This document shows, in pieces, positions 20,000-30,202 of a stretch of DNA of 64,000 nt. A program made the translations under genes and the position numbers. The notes beneath the pieces were generated by a model. The model had not been told where the DNA came from. It saw only the letters and a program-made list of their open reading frames with translations, and did no database searches. Every line of letters begins with the position of its first letter. The first letter of the stretch is position 1. The stretch comes from Prorocentrum cordatum (Eukaryota; Sar; Dinophyceae; Prorocentrales; Prorocentraceae): assembly GCA_963575745.1 (NCBI GenBank), contig CAUYUJ010018316.1:629494-693493 (forward strand). The letters are read 5' to 3'.

Positions 20000-20785
20000 T
20001 TAGAGCGCGCGCGCTGTTGGGGTCAGCCCCCTTCTGAGGCCGCGCAGAAGAGGAGGCGGGCGTGGCGAGGAAACCGACTGATGACGCCACGGCTGCGCCA
20101 ATCCTTCCTCGTGAAGACGCAACCCACAATGAGTCTTCCACGGGACTCGGGAAACCGCTTCAAGTCGAAGACGGGAAACAATGTCGCCCCTCGCAGCACC
20201 ATAATCAAAGAGGCGACCCTTACGTTTGTCACAGGTAACCGTTGTGTCGGGCTTGAGATGGGCGCCCCCGACCTTGCTCGCGAACTCAGCCTTCTCCATG
20301 GGACTGTAACAAATGCCCCAGTCTGCCAATATGACCCAGGGGTCCGTGACCGACTGCACGAACGCCGCCGAGGCGCAGATCTTCTTGAAATTGACCACAC
20401 TGGAACCAAACTTAAGAACCAAGTAGGCTTATATGGTGACCAAGCCACCTCCTCGCAGGTGAATCGTGGCCGCCGGGGATCCCGAGAACGGGTCACGGCA
20501 GCCCTCCTTTCAAAGCATAGCACGTATCTCATGTTTGCCCGTGGCCGCCACATGCGACCGAATCGAGATGAACTCGCCTCCTGAGTTGCCCTTCTCAGAC
20601 CTACGGGTCCGCGTAGCAGGTGTCGCCAAACGTCGCCAACCATCCGACGCCAGAGTAGACTTCAGCTGCTGTCACTCCTTCACGCCCACGTGCGTCTCGC
20701 ACATCTTGCCTGGCTCATTGAGGTACTTGCGGGTCATCTGACCCCACGTAGTGATATTGGCGAACATGATGTTAAGTATGGCAAG
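20000..20785 (-). pseudogene. LINE endonuclease (EEP family), broken
   Basis: The domain starts in one frame with ILNIMFANITTWGQMT...CETHVGVKE (about 20785–20675), the ANxTxW...ETH opening of AP-endonuclease-like LINE nucleases. It continues in another (20422–20000) with NFKKICASAAF...DPWVILADWG, the PWVxxGDxN segment in which the catalytic Asp is kept but the following Asn is Gly and the preceding Gly is Ala. GRLFDYG (about 20222–20200) fits the later rxxDY motif. An in-frame TAA at 20429–20431 interrupts the GGLV..AYL strand. The enzyme would nick target DNA to prime reverse transcription; lost residues, a stop and shifts show this copy is inactive. Confidence 0.75.
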
Positions 20786-21173
20786 CATCGCCACCAACGT
20801 GTGTGCCCATGTCCGCGTCGCCGTCAGCCTCGACCTTGCTCGCTGCCGCTGCTGGGGCTGAAGAACAGGCCGAGGAAGTTTTGCGCGCCTGCTGCCGGCG
20901 TGCCTTGGACTGCTCCCTGATGCGTGCCACCGCCACCCTCTTCTGATCATCCACTTCTTCAGGTTGGCCAACTTCGGCCGCAGGGCGGCCCTTTGCCTTG
21001 GACCTGGGGGCTACCTCCTCTGCCATGCCAGACGGGGCTGGTGTACCAGGGACCGACACCGCAGCCGCCTCCTCCTCACCAACCTTCCTCCGCATGCGCC
21101 TCCACATGCGCCTTCTGCGTCTCCCTCGCCTGCTTCGCCAGTTCATCAAACTACTTGCACTGGGCGTACGCAT
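20772..21173 (-). pseudogene. LINE basic/alanine-rich linker before endonuclease
   Basis: 134-codon frame. The first 30 residues are Arg-rich and probably out of frame. From about residue 33 (GEEEAAAVSVPG) it is acidic and alanine-rich, then KRVAVARIREQSKARRQQAR forms a basic helix just upstream of the endonuclease, the usual place for such a helix in dinoflagellate LINE proteins. No catalytic motif. A nuclear or RNA-binding role is only a guess from charge. Confidence 0.55.
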
Positions 21174-21783
21174 TGCTGACCTGCACCGCCAAGGACTGCG
21201 TATCCGCCTTGAACTTGAGCAGCTTCTCTCGGTCCTGGGGGTCGTAGTTGTCTACGTCCTCGAAGATCGACTCATCAACCTCTGGGGCCTGCCAGCCCTG
21301 ACCAGGCGTGGTAGGCTGCGGGACCACCGCCTTGGACTGCTCATAGTAGTCGTCAAAGACCTGAAGGTGGGCCGACTCCGCCTCCTCCATCTTGGTAGCC
21401 GCCTCATGCTGGATCTGCTTCGCCTCCTCCAAGCGCTTCTGGGCTGCAAGCAGGGCCGCGGTCGCCGCGTTCAGGTCCTTTTGTGCCTGCTCCTTGCGAT
21501 TGACCGCCTGCTTGAACGCCAGCGACTGCGGCATCTCCCTCTTCGCCTTCTTTGGCGCCGCCTCCTGGACCTGGTCCTTGAAATTGCGCAGCACCTGCAG
21601 GTCGACGTCTACCTTGAATCCTCCTTTCTTCGTTTCGAAGTTCTTAATGAACGCCTCCATCTCCTGCTCAGGCGTGAGGAGCGGAGAACGCGTGGACCAC
21701 CATGGTGGCCGCTCACTGCGAGACTCCTGGGGTTCGTGAACCACTTCGGCGACCCAATAACGTCGTTGCACCTGTCGCACCAT
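21151..21783 (-). pseudogene. LINE N-terminal coiled-coil region
   Basis: 210-codon open frame. Residues about 40–160 are charged and heptad-like (EQEMEAFIKNFETKKGG, then NRKEQAQKDLNAATAALLA and AQKRLEEAKQIQHEAATKME), predicting a long coiled coil. Dinoflagellate LINE proteins commonly begin with a CxxC module and then such a coil, probably for multimerisation on RNA; this is family knowledge. The first 30 or so residues may belong to a different frame (see 21609–21830). Confidence 0.65.
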
Positions 21784-21830
21784 CCGCCCGAACGCTGCGC
21801 TCCCCTGTGGAACAGAGCATCTTGAGCCAA
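21609..21830 (-). pseudogene. LINE N-terminal CxxC segment next to the leader
   Basis: Starting within the DinoSL, this frame reads AQDALFHRGAQRSGGWCDRC then NDVIGSPKWF. GGWCDRC resembles the W-C-x2-C start of the N-terminal zinc module of dinoflagellate LINE proteins. After about 35 residues the likely frame passes to 21151–21783, implying a frameshift near 21720. No second cysteine pair was seen, so the module is incomplete. Confidence 0.45.
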
Positions 21831-21842
21831 AATGGCTACGGA
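21821..21842 (-). other. DinoSL spliced-leader relic (exact match)
   Basis: The minus strand reads T then CCGTAGCCATTTTGGCTCAA then G, identical to the 22-nt dinoflagellate spliced leader (D = T). The leader is normally added to the 5' end of nuclear mRNAs by trans-splicing; its presence in genomic DNA marks a reverse-transcribed, trans-spliced RNA. Here it is the exact 5' end of the LINE and abuts the target duplication. Confidence 0.97.
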
Positions 21843-21843
21843 C

Positions 21844-21862
21844 GAGGAGGACGTGGAGGAGA
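21844..21862 (+). repeat. LINE target-site duplication, 5' side
   Basis: GAGGAGGACGTGGAGGAGA directly follows the leader (one base, 21843, between). It matches 15722–15740 with one substitution. Confidence 0.75.
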
Positions 21863-21960
21863 GGGAGGAGGAGGAGGTGGAGGAGGGGGAGGAGGAGATG
21901 GAGGAGGAGGAGGAGGAGGAGGAGGAGGAGGAGGAGGAGGAGGATAAAGAGTAGGAGGAG
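21863..21960 (+). repeat. GGA array (right half of family K core)
   Basis: Near-pure GGA with GGGGGA interruptions; the continuation of the array at 15694–15740 before the LINE arrived. Confidence 0.95.
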
Positions 21961-22069
21961 GAAGGAGGAGGTCGGGTCGCCGAAGCCCTTCGGAGAAACC
22001 CTTCAGGGTGGGCTTGTCATAAGCCCCGCCCCACATCCTGTCGGGCACGCGCTAACACGCTAACGCTGA

Positions 22070-22210
22070 AACGAAGCCAGGACGAGGGTAAAATTGGATA
22101 GAGGTACATCGAGAAGCTTTGATATCTGGCTGCTCTGGAGGAAATCTCGGGCGCCGCGGCCTTCTCAGAGCGTTCTGGAACGCGCTAGCGAGAACGCCAA
22201 TACGGATCCT
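22070..22210 (+). mobile_element. Family F element, copy 1
   Basis: Starts ACGAAGCCAGGACGAGGG and carries the family core GGCGCCGCGGCCTTCTCAGA then GCGTTCTGGAACGC. The right inverted end is degraded. Copies at 25231–25361, 37151–37312 and a partial one at 39003–39115. Confidence 0.6.
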
Positions 22211-23130
22211 ACGGCAATTCTCTTCGCGCCTGGCGCTCCGCGAAGCGCGGTGATCTTCGCGCCTCCGCGCCGTCTCCCCCCCCATGGAACCCACTGGAAC
22301 AGGATGCGGCATCGATCTGAAATCGCCCAGACCACGAAGCGTGACCAACTTCGCAACCTCGCGGTGGCCCTCTAAGGATCACGGATCCGCGGATCTGGCG
22401 AGTGGGCGCGAGACCCACGGATCGGAGAAAGTACCCCCCGAACCATGAAACCCATGCCCCCCCGTTTGGCGGCGGAGCGCGTTAAATTTGGCACTGAAGC
22501 GCGACCCGCTGCTGTTCCACGCAGTCTGAACCACGTTTGCGTTTCGTCGGTTCTGGAGGGCCTCCCGCCTTCTGGAGAGGCCACCTCCCCCGCAGCAGCC
22601 CCTCGTGTGAGCCGCCGGCTGCAGCCACGGAGCGGGCAGATCTGGGAGCGAATCGCTCCTCGACTGGTCCTGCCCAACCCTTACCTAGGAACAAGGAAAA
22701 GCGACACCGACACCACCAGGGCGAGGAGATGTGAGGAGGCAAGGGGGTCCCCCTGGTGGTGTGGCCCCCCCCCCCCTCTCGCTCGAGACGTCGGGGAGAC
22801 ATCGTGGACCTCCTCGCTGGAGGTAGGCCTCCTGGTGGTGCTGGTGTCGCCTCTCCTCCCTCCGACCCCTGCAGCCCCGGCCCCCCCGTCCTTCTTCTTG
22901 AACATCGGCGCATGCCGCAGCATGTCGGGCAGGATGAAATAGCGGATCTGGGAGCCGCGGAGGTAGACCTGCACCGAGGCCCGGCCGCCCTCGCCAAGAG
23001 AGTTGCGCCTCCGCACCGGCCGTCCTCCTGCGCGCCGTGGCGAAAGAGCTCGCTCGCTGTGCGGCGAACGCACGCAGCGGCATACACGTCGCCTCGCACG
23101 AGCAAGACTGGGGGGCCACATGCGAACCTT
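22211..23130. other. Unassigned GC-rich spacer
   Basis: Non-repetitive within the window. Overlapping open frames on both strands are explained by GC richness; none shows a domain. Confidence 0.4.
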
Positions 23131-23213
23131 AACCCACCACCCCACGATGTCTATGAGGTCTCGAACGAAGTGAACCCCACCACCCCCCTCAGAAGTCGTG
23201 GGGTGGTGGGGTA
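23131..23213. repeat. 15-bp inverted repeat with 48-bp loop
   Basis: CCCACCACCCCACGA (23133–23147) and TCGTGGGGTGGTGGG (23196–23210) are perfect complements. A related CCCCACCACCCCC lies in the loop. Confidence 0.7.
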
Positions 23214-24260
23214 GGGTCCGCACCTGGCTATACCGAAAGACGGTGCACGGCCGCAAGAGAAATGTGTGTACATCTACTTCGGGGACGACACGTCTACAGC
23301 CCACCTCGCACGAACGATTCATCCGTGTCCACACTCGTCTACCACAAGCAAACGTACTCGATCGCACGGCGAAGCGGGCCCTCTGTTGCCGTCGATCTCC
23401 ACAGTTATTCTCTGCCTCGAGCTCCTCTCACACACTCAACTCACCCAACCCCGCCTACTCGTTCTTCTCCTGCAACTGCTCCCTCCAACTCGTCCCTCCA
23501 CCTCGCCCTTCCTTTTCTTTTTGTTCGTTTCCTCTCTGCCCTCCTTCACCCTTTGATCCCGTTATGGAAGGCACGTTGCCCTCCCCTCCCTCGCTCGTGT
23601 CTCCTCCTGCGCCTCCCAGACAATCGCACCGCACAGAACCTGCTCCAAGTTCGTGACCTTGCCGTCCCTGCCTGTCACTGTGACACCCTCGAGCATGGCG
23701 TTCATGTTGTCCTCGCAATTCATTAGATGCCTCGGCGCAGAACAGACCCTGGCTTCGATCCCCAGGATGTGCACCAGGGCGAAAGGGGAGGAGGGAACAG
23801 AAGGGAGACGTTAGGAAGGCAGCGATGATAAGGAACACGATCCTCCAACAACGTGTTTTAACACCCTGGGGGCGCAGAGGCTGTTCGCCCGCCAGAGCTC
23901 ATTCCAGCAGGCCCCCTTGAATGGCCACCGCCCCTCGGGAGGGACCCCGGAAGGGGGTGCTTGCGAAACCACAACCCGATGAGTCATGTAGAGACGATTC
24001 TGCCCAACCAGGGGGTGCAGTCTCACCAACCCAGCGCCGCGAAGCGGTGCGAGTGGATCCGGAATTGACGAAATCGGACCCCATAGTACTACTCCAGAAC
24101 CCCGCGCACCCCGACATCGGATGGGGACTACTGTTTGAGCTCGTGTGGGGCAGCTGCTGCCCGTTACCCTAAACTTTACTGCGACGATGCGCACGCAACG
24201 GTTTTCTTCTGCAAGATGCGAATACACAAAAGCGGCACACAGCGGGGGTGTAGCAGCGTG
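23214..24260. other. Unassigned spacer
   Basis: Pyrimidine-rich at 23400–23620, mixed after. No repeat partner and no recognisable protein. Confidence 0.4.
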
Positions 24261-24345
24261 GGATGATGATGAGGGTGGATGAGGATGAGGTTGAGGATGA
24301 GAATAAGGATGCTGATGCTGATGATGATGATGATGATGATGATAC

Positions 24346-24401
<56 letters not shown>

Positions 24402-24515
24402 CTGACGATGATGCTGATGCTGATGCTGATGATGATAATGAAGATGATGATGAAGATGATGATGCTGATGATGATAATGATGATGATGCTGCTGATGATG
24501 ATGGTACTGGTGGCG
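24261..24515 (+). repeat. GAT trinucleotide array
   Basis: (GAT)n with GAG, GCT and AAT variants. Asp-, Met- and Ile/Ser-rich frames are artefacts. Confidence 0.97.
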
Positions 24516-25230
24516 ATGATGACGATGGTGGCGACGCGCCACCGAAGATGCGGTTGATGCTGGTACAGTCCAGATCCATGGTAGAAAAGCTCGGTTCGCC
24601 AGACTTCTGTATGCATCGCCTCCTCCCGAGGCCCCGATCCCATGTAAAACAAATTGATGGGTCTGTATTCACCAAGCGACGATCCCTCGATGATCCATCA
24701 CGCACAAAAAAACGCGATCCCGAAATTACAAACTGAACAACAAATTAGTCCGCGCTCCCGAAACCACGATCCGTCAAAAATCAATGGATCCGCGCTCCCG
24801 AGCTCCCAAGACGGCCGATGCAGGCCCCTACGGCCTCCAAGATGGCCCGAACTGGCTCCAAGGCGGCCCAAGATAGCCTCAATACGACCCAATAAGCCTC
24901 CAAGAAGACAGAAGGAGGGGGAAGAGGAGGAGGAGGGGAATGAGGAGGAGGAGGAGGAGGAAGAGCTGCGGGAGGAAATGGAAGACTGATGGACCTGATG
25001 ATAGCGAGACTGCGCAGAAGAGGGGGATGTTCAAGACCCGCGACAATTCAGACAGGGTGCCAGAATGAAGCGGGCACCAGACACGCGCAGCCTCCTCCCC
25101 GCCGCGCTGCTGCACTGGCACGGTAGCGGGGCGCGCTGCAGGCAGCTGGAACATGGACCCGAAGCCCAACACGCACACGAATAACAAACAAAAAACACCA
25201 ACACTCTGATCCTTGACCGGGGCTCCAGTT
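24516..25230. other. Unassigned spacer with GGCCCAAGA words and GGA tract
   Basis: 24800–24900 has CTCCAAGATGGCCCGA-type words also seen at 34430–34560. A GGA tract lies at about 24912–24980. 24640–24800 repeats GATCCATCA/GATCCGTC words. No gene recognised. Confidence 0.5.
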
Positions 25231-25361
25231 AAGACGAGGCCAGGACGAAGATCGAGCTCTGGAGGATGTTCCGGCGCCGCGGCCTTCTCCAAGCGTTCCC
25301 GAACGCTCTCAAAGCGTTCCAGAATGCCCTGTAACGGAATTATCCTCGTCCTAGCCTCGTC
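25231..25361. mobile_element. Family F element, copy 2 (both ends)
   Basis: Left AAGACGAGGCCAGGACGA and right TCGTCCTAGCCTCGTCT are inverted repeats of about 16 bp. The core has GGCGCCGCGGCCTTCTCCAA and repeated GCGTTCC/GAACGC inverted words that would fold further. Non-coding. Confidence 0.75.
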
Positions 25362-25580
25362 TGGCCAGTGGCCTGTAATCCCAAAACACCCGAAATGCCT
25401 GGAGGCCACTCGAGATGTCCCTGGAGGGATGCAGAGGCTTCTGGCTTCTGGAGGGCCTCACGGGCCCGCACAAAGACACCAGAACGTCCAGAGATCTCGG
25501 CTGGTCGCCTCTTGCTCCTCGACCCTCGCCGCTCCTTCCTCGCACTCTCGTCCTCCCGCCCAGCGACGGACGTCGATCCG

Positions 25581-25923
25581 CCCTTCTCCTCCTTCTCCTC
25601 CTCCTCCTCCTCCTCCTCCCCCTCCCGACATCCGACATCATCATTATACTCGTCATCAACATCACCCCCAACAACATAACCACCATCATCATCACCACCA
25701 TCACCATCACCATCACCGTCATCATCATCATCGTCATCATCATCACCACCATCATTATCATCATCATAATCATCATCAGCATCATCACCATCATCATCAG
25801 CAGCAACAGCATCAACATCAGGATCATCAACATCATCATCAACATCCTCACCGTCACCGTCGCCACCATCATCATCGTCGTCAGCATCATCAGCAGTATT
25901 AGCATCATCACCATCAGCATCAG

Positions 25924-25968
<45 letters not shown>

Positions 25969-25971
25969 GTT
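25581..25971 (+). repeat. TCC then ATC trinucleotide array
   Basis: (CTC)n to 25625, then (ATC)n with ACC, GTC and AGC variants. The same TCC-to-ATC order occurs at 35076–35735. All frames are artefacts. Confidence 0.97.
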
Positions 25972-27890
25972 TTTGCGTTAAGCGGACATTCAATGCTATG
26001 TTTGCTGCGTCCTGACGGTGCGAACGGCCTCACAGTAAAAGAAAAACGCGGATGCTGGACCGCCAACACAAACTAAGGCAACTGATTGTGCGGAGGCAAG
26101 AACTGCAACAGAAACCGTCAGAGTAACTAAGCATGCTGCCATTGGGAGCAGGCAGAGATACACCAACTCGAATGAACAGAACACCATGAACAACACAAGG
26201 CAAGGACAACGATAGGAATCGAAATGCAAGCGCACAGTAACGTAGGGCAGTGGCGGAACCCAATGGGTGTTGCCGCACTCGAAAGCAACGCAGCACTGTA
26301 CCTCCCTACCGCCTGCATAATACCCTCTGCCAGAACCGCCGCCTTTAGTATACCAGGCCAAGCAGTAAGGGTAAGTATGCAGTATGGGATAAAGAAACAT
26401 AGAGCAAGCTACGGCGTTGGCGGTAAACAGTTGGGTGAACCCGTATATACAACATGCGTGTGCTGTTGTTGGGAGTACATCATGGGACAGGTCCTAGGGC
26501 CTAGTCCCTTACCGATGTGCCAGAAATGGCACTGCACAGAAAACTCAATATCACACTAGTTGGTACGGAATTGACAGAACAAGAATGCGGTCAAAACGTG
26601 TGTACAGGCTGACCCGTGCGTATTGGCTGGCCAACGATGTGTACTCTTGCTGGGGCTGGTGCAGGCGGTACTGGCTGGCCTTTCTAGGTAGACACTGGGC
26701 GTGACGCGTGCAATTACAATGGCAACAGCTGCAAGGAGAGGTGAAGGGCATACCAGAGGATGAGAAGTGAGGGGGGGTTAAGTTCCGATGTAGCGGGCGC
26801 AACACCGTGTCGAATGTTGCATTATCTCCGCCTCGTGGTGGTGGTGCGGCGGGCGATGCGCCCTGGTCTGCACCTGCTGACAACGCAATGCGTTGCCATC
26901 CCATCCCCAATCAGCCCCCACCACCCCCGCCGACGTAGAACGTCGAGGCAAATAATTGGCAACTGCGAAATGTGCAACCACAGGTGGCAAGAGGTGCTCG
27001 GGGCACGAGGAGGGGTCTTGCACACCGGCCAGACGTGGCAAACGTACAGAAAGTAAAGGCTGCTGCCAATTTCGGGTCACCACCATCACGTAATCCATTA
27101 ACAATCCCAAACCCCAGCTTCACAGAGCATGGGCAAGCTAACGAACAAGGCGACGGCTTGAAGCTGGTAGAGGTTGGTCGTCAGTGTCTTCTTGCAGGGC
27201 TGTGCTGAACCACGCTGAGCAGAATCCTGGGGCTGGCTCATTCAAAGCTGGCCTAGTTTGTGGCGGTACTGTGCTCGAGTTTAATGTATCAACTGGTAGA
27301 GTGCGGCTGCCAATGAGCTGCTTTGCTCTCCCCCACCGCCCCCAATACCCCCCCCCCCATTCTCAACAAGACGAGGTGCAACAATTCAAATCACAGAGAT
27401 GAGCGGGAAGTCAAATGAATAGGCTGGTACACCTCGTACTGACTGGCATATGAGTGCCACCGTAAAGATAGAGCAGACATTTGATGGTATGTTCGGCACT
27501 CGTAGCAACTCTTGGGCTGCTACCTGGGGTTGTATCGGTTCACCCCTAACCCCCGTGGTGACGGGACCCCATGTGTTCTTGCAATATTATGACGGGCGAA
27601 ATATGCAGAACACATAAGGCGTGAAGCTGGCGCAAAGCAGTTCATAGGGTAGGGGTGACGACTTATGTGGACCCCATACCGAAAATAGGACGTCGAGTGC
27701 ACACACTTGTGAGTTGAGGTAAGAGGAGGTTGGTCAGAAGTCGAAGTCCATGTAAGACTTGACACAAACCAATAACCTAGCCCCTGTACGGTCCTTCTCC
27801 ACTGTGCGTCGGAAACCTGGGCTTCGGAGAAGGTGGCGAATTGTACTCTGCTGTCGGAAATTGGGGTTGGGGCATCTCTGAGGCTTTGAG
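25972..27890. other. Long non-repetitive region, no gene recognised
   Basis: About 1.9 kb without microsatellites or any family found elsewhere in the window, and with lower GC than its surroundings. Short open frames occur on both strands (26224–26559 plus, 26551–26910 minus) but none has a recognisable domain. It could be unique intergenic or intron DNA, or an old element whose relatives lie outside the window. Confidence 0.5.
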
Positions 27891-27892
27891 CG

Positions 27893-28238
27893 CCATCCTC
27901 CTCCTCTTCCTTCTCCTCCTTAGCCTCCTCGGCACTGCGGCACGGGACCCTCCCTCCCCGCACGCTCGATCCTCTCACCTCCTTCTCCTCCTTCTCCTCC
28001 TCCTCCTCCTCCTCCTCCTCCTCCTCCTCCCCGCACCCTCGATCCTCTCACCCCGCACCCGCGAGCGACTCCTCCTCCTCTTCCTCATCCTCCTCCTTGG
28101 CCATGAACCCTCCCTCCCTGCACCCGCGATCAAATTCGCCCCCGCGGCAAACCTCGATCCGTTTCCTCCTCCTCCTCCTCCTCCTCCTCCTCCCACTCCT
28201 CCTCCTCCCCCCCCCTCCTCCCCCTCCAACCTCTTTCC
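27893..28238 (+). repeat. TCC-rich arrays
   Basis: Two (CTC)n blocks separated by CCCGCACCCTCGATCCTCTC-type duplicated text (27958 and 28030), showing block duplication within the array. Confidence 0.9.
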
Positions 28239-28352
28239 TTATAGATATCTTTTCCCTGTCGCACCCACAGACTTGTCGGCAGGGCGGGCCGGACGTGTCG
28301 CCCAAGTTCTCTCGCCATTTATGGTCCTGGAGCTGGAAGTGTGCCACAGGTT

Positions 28353-28720
28353 CACGGGTGGAGGGCGGGTCTTTCCGAAACATGCTGCTCTCGCCACAGC
28401 GCCGCGCACATCCGGCTTTAAAAGCCTGCATTAATTTCAAGGACGGAGGGCGGTTCGTTTTCAAAGTGTGGCCCTCGCCTGAGTGCCACGCGCATTCGTC
28501 TAGAAAGTCTGTATGGTTTTCGTATTAACTCCGCGCGCACTGGTCCCAAAAGCTTGGCACCGCTGGAAAGACGGAGGGCAGGTCGTTTTCAAATGTGGTT
28601 CTCGCCTGACCGCCGCGCGCCTTTGTCTTCAAAGTTCGCAGCAGCTTCAAAGACGGAAGGCGGTTCCATTGTAACATGTGGCTCTCGCCTGAACGCCGCG
28701 CACATCCGTCAGAGAAAATA
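28353..28720 (+). repeat. About 85-bp minisatellite, four diverged units
   Basis: Units share GACGGAGGGCGGTTCGTTTT and CTCTCGCCTGAACGCCGCGC then ACATCCGTC. GACGGAGG-type starts lie at about 28357, 28442, 28570 and 28652; the second unit carries an extra segment of about 45 bp. Confidence 0.8.
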
Positions 28721-29215
28721 CAACAATTTACGGGACTCGTGTAAACGAAGACGGTCCCAAGAGAAAGGCGTTCTGGCGCGATAGAGGACCGTCAGGAAGC
28801 AATAGTAACCTTCATTCGCGATGTTATGGTCGCGGAAATGATGTTCTGGCACGGATCCAGGTCGCCAGGACGCGACAGTCACGTTGACCTGCGGCGTTGA
28901 AGTCCCAGGACCAGCTTTTTCGCGATTGAAGATTCTAGGACGCCTGTCTTCTAATGGGCCACTCCCGGGAACGATAAGCAATTCTTGTATGTCAAGGACT
29001 TGCGAAGAAATACCTTGAACGAAAATATGGTCTGTTTTGCCTTCGTTGATGAGTCTTGGTTTTATCAACGCTGGTCCTCTTTTTCCTCCTCATCCTCGAC
29101 CCGCCCTGCCGCGTTCGCGATGGCGGCGGCGACCCGCAGAGCTCACCTCGAGGGCGGCGAACCTGGGAGCGCGGCCCGCGGTACATCTCGCCCGTTTTCA
29201 ACTCGCACGTGACGG
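28721..29215. other. Unassigned spacer
   Basis: Mixed sequence, no repeats of note, no recognised gene. Confidence 0.4.
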
Positions 29216-29530
29216 TGTGCCCGATGCCCTGCTCCCGGCGGCGGCCACAAAAACGGCTGAGAGGCCGACGGCAATGACGGCGGCAACGAGCACGATGATG
29301 GGCGACGAGGCGATGACGACGACGAAATGACGACGGCGGGCGGCAATTACGGAGGACGACGGGGACAACAAACACGACGACGGCGACGACAGGCGACAAA
29401 AGGCGAACGGACGATCAGGATGACGAGTATAAGCGCGGAAATGACAAGAATGACGGGGACGAGGGCAACGACGAACAGCGAGGACCATGGCGGTGAGGAC
29501 GACGGCGGTGACGACGACTCGTGGTCGACT
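29216..29530 (+). repeat. Degenerate GAC/GGC array
   Basis: ACGACGACG, GCGACGAGG and GACGGCGG words, similar in type to 61–545 and 31791–32010. Confidence 0.75.
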
Positions 29531-30175
29531 CGTGGTCGCCGTCGTCGTCTCCGTCTCCTCCTGCTTTTTCTCCTCCACATTCTAAATACATCGTTTTTCC
29601 GCAGCGCATCCTCCTTCCCCTTTCCCCCTCCTCCTTGCAAGCCGCAGAGACCAAAGCTCGGGGCGTGATGTTTACTCCTCTCCTCCCGCGGTTCATCCTG
29701 GTCCTTCCTCCTCGTCCTCTTCCTCCTCCTCATCCTCTTCCTGTTCCTCTTCGGATTCTTCATCTTCCCCAGGGACTGCCGCGGGGCAGGAGGGGAAACA
29801 GACAAGCGGCGGTGCCGCGATGCCATATTCAACCTTTCTCTTCCCTGATCTAGCAATAGAAGCTCTTTGTGTTGCAGAGGCCGTGTTTCCCGGACCTCCA
29901 CCTTTTCCACACGTTCGTCGCCCCCGCAGTATTCCCGTCCGCCTTGACCCAAGGCGGATTGTAGCCCGGGCAAATTGCAAGCACAACGAAGCATAGTGAT
30001 GCGTCCCCCTGGCGGGGCAGCATCTAAACTACCTCCCCCGGTCCCCGCCGACCTTCCAGTTTTTGTTGCTGTTCCTCCTCGTCCTCCTCCTCATCATCTT
30101 CCTCCCCCTCCTCCTCCTCCTCATCATCCTCATCCTCCTCTTCCTTCCCCCCCCCCTTCCCCTCTCTCCCTCATC
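29531..30175 (+). repeat. TCC-rich tracts and short spacer
   Basis: TCC/CTC tracts at 29540–29640, 29690–29760 and 30070–30170 around a unique piece (29770–30060). No gene recognised. Confidence 0.7.
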
Positions 30176-30202
30176 ACTGCCGCCATTATCCACCTCTTTA
30201 CC

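Larger units (their letters stand above)
15741..21842 (-). mobile_element. Full-length decayed LINE with DinoSL at its 5' end
   Basis: A non-LTR retrotransposon relic of about 6.1 kb on the minus strand. From 5' to 3' it shows DinoSL (21842–21821), an N-terminal CxxC segment, a coiled-coil region, an endonuclease (EEP) domain, a pre-RT region, reverse transcriptase, an RNase H-like domain, a Cys-rich C terminus ending at 16021, and about 280 bp of 3' untranslated DNA to 15741. Parts lie in different frames and at least one stop lies inside the endonuclease, so it is dead. A 19-bp target duplication brackets it exactly at the leader. No poly(A) is visible at the 3' end. Domain order matches LINE polyproteins common in dinoflagellate genomes; the clade is not assigned. 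Confidence 0.9.
15658..21997. mobile_element. Family K element interrupted by a LINE
   Basis: The left end (15658–15690, CACGGTTTCCCCCGGGGCCG...GACCCG) and the start of a GGA array (to 15740) lie before the LINE. The rest of the GGA array (21844–21960) and the right end (GGGTCGCCGAAGCCCTTCGG to 21997) lie after it. The uninterrupted copy at 43636–43886 has the same order, so the LINE jumped into the GGA core. Confidence 0.8.
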
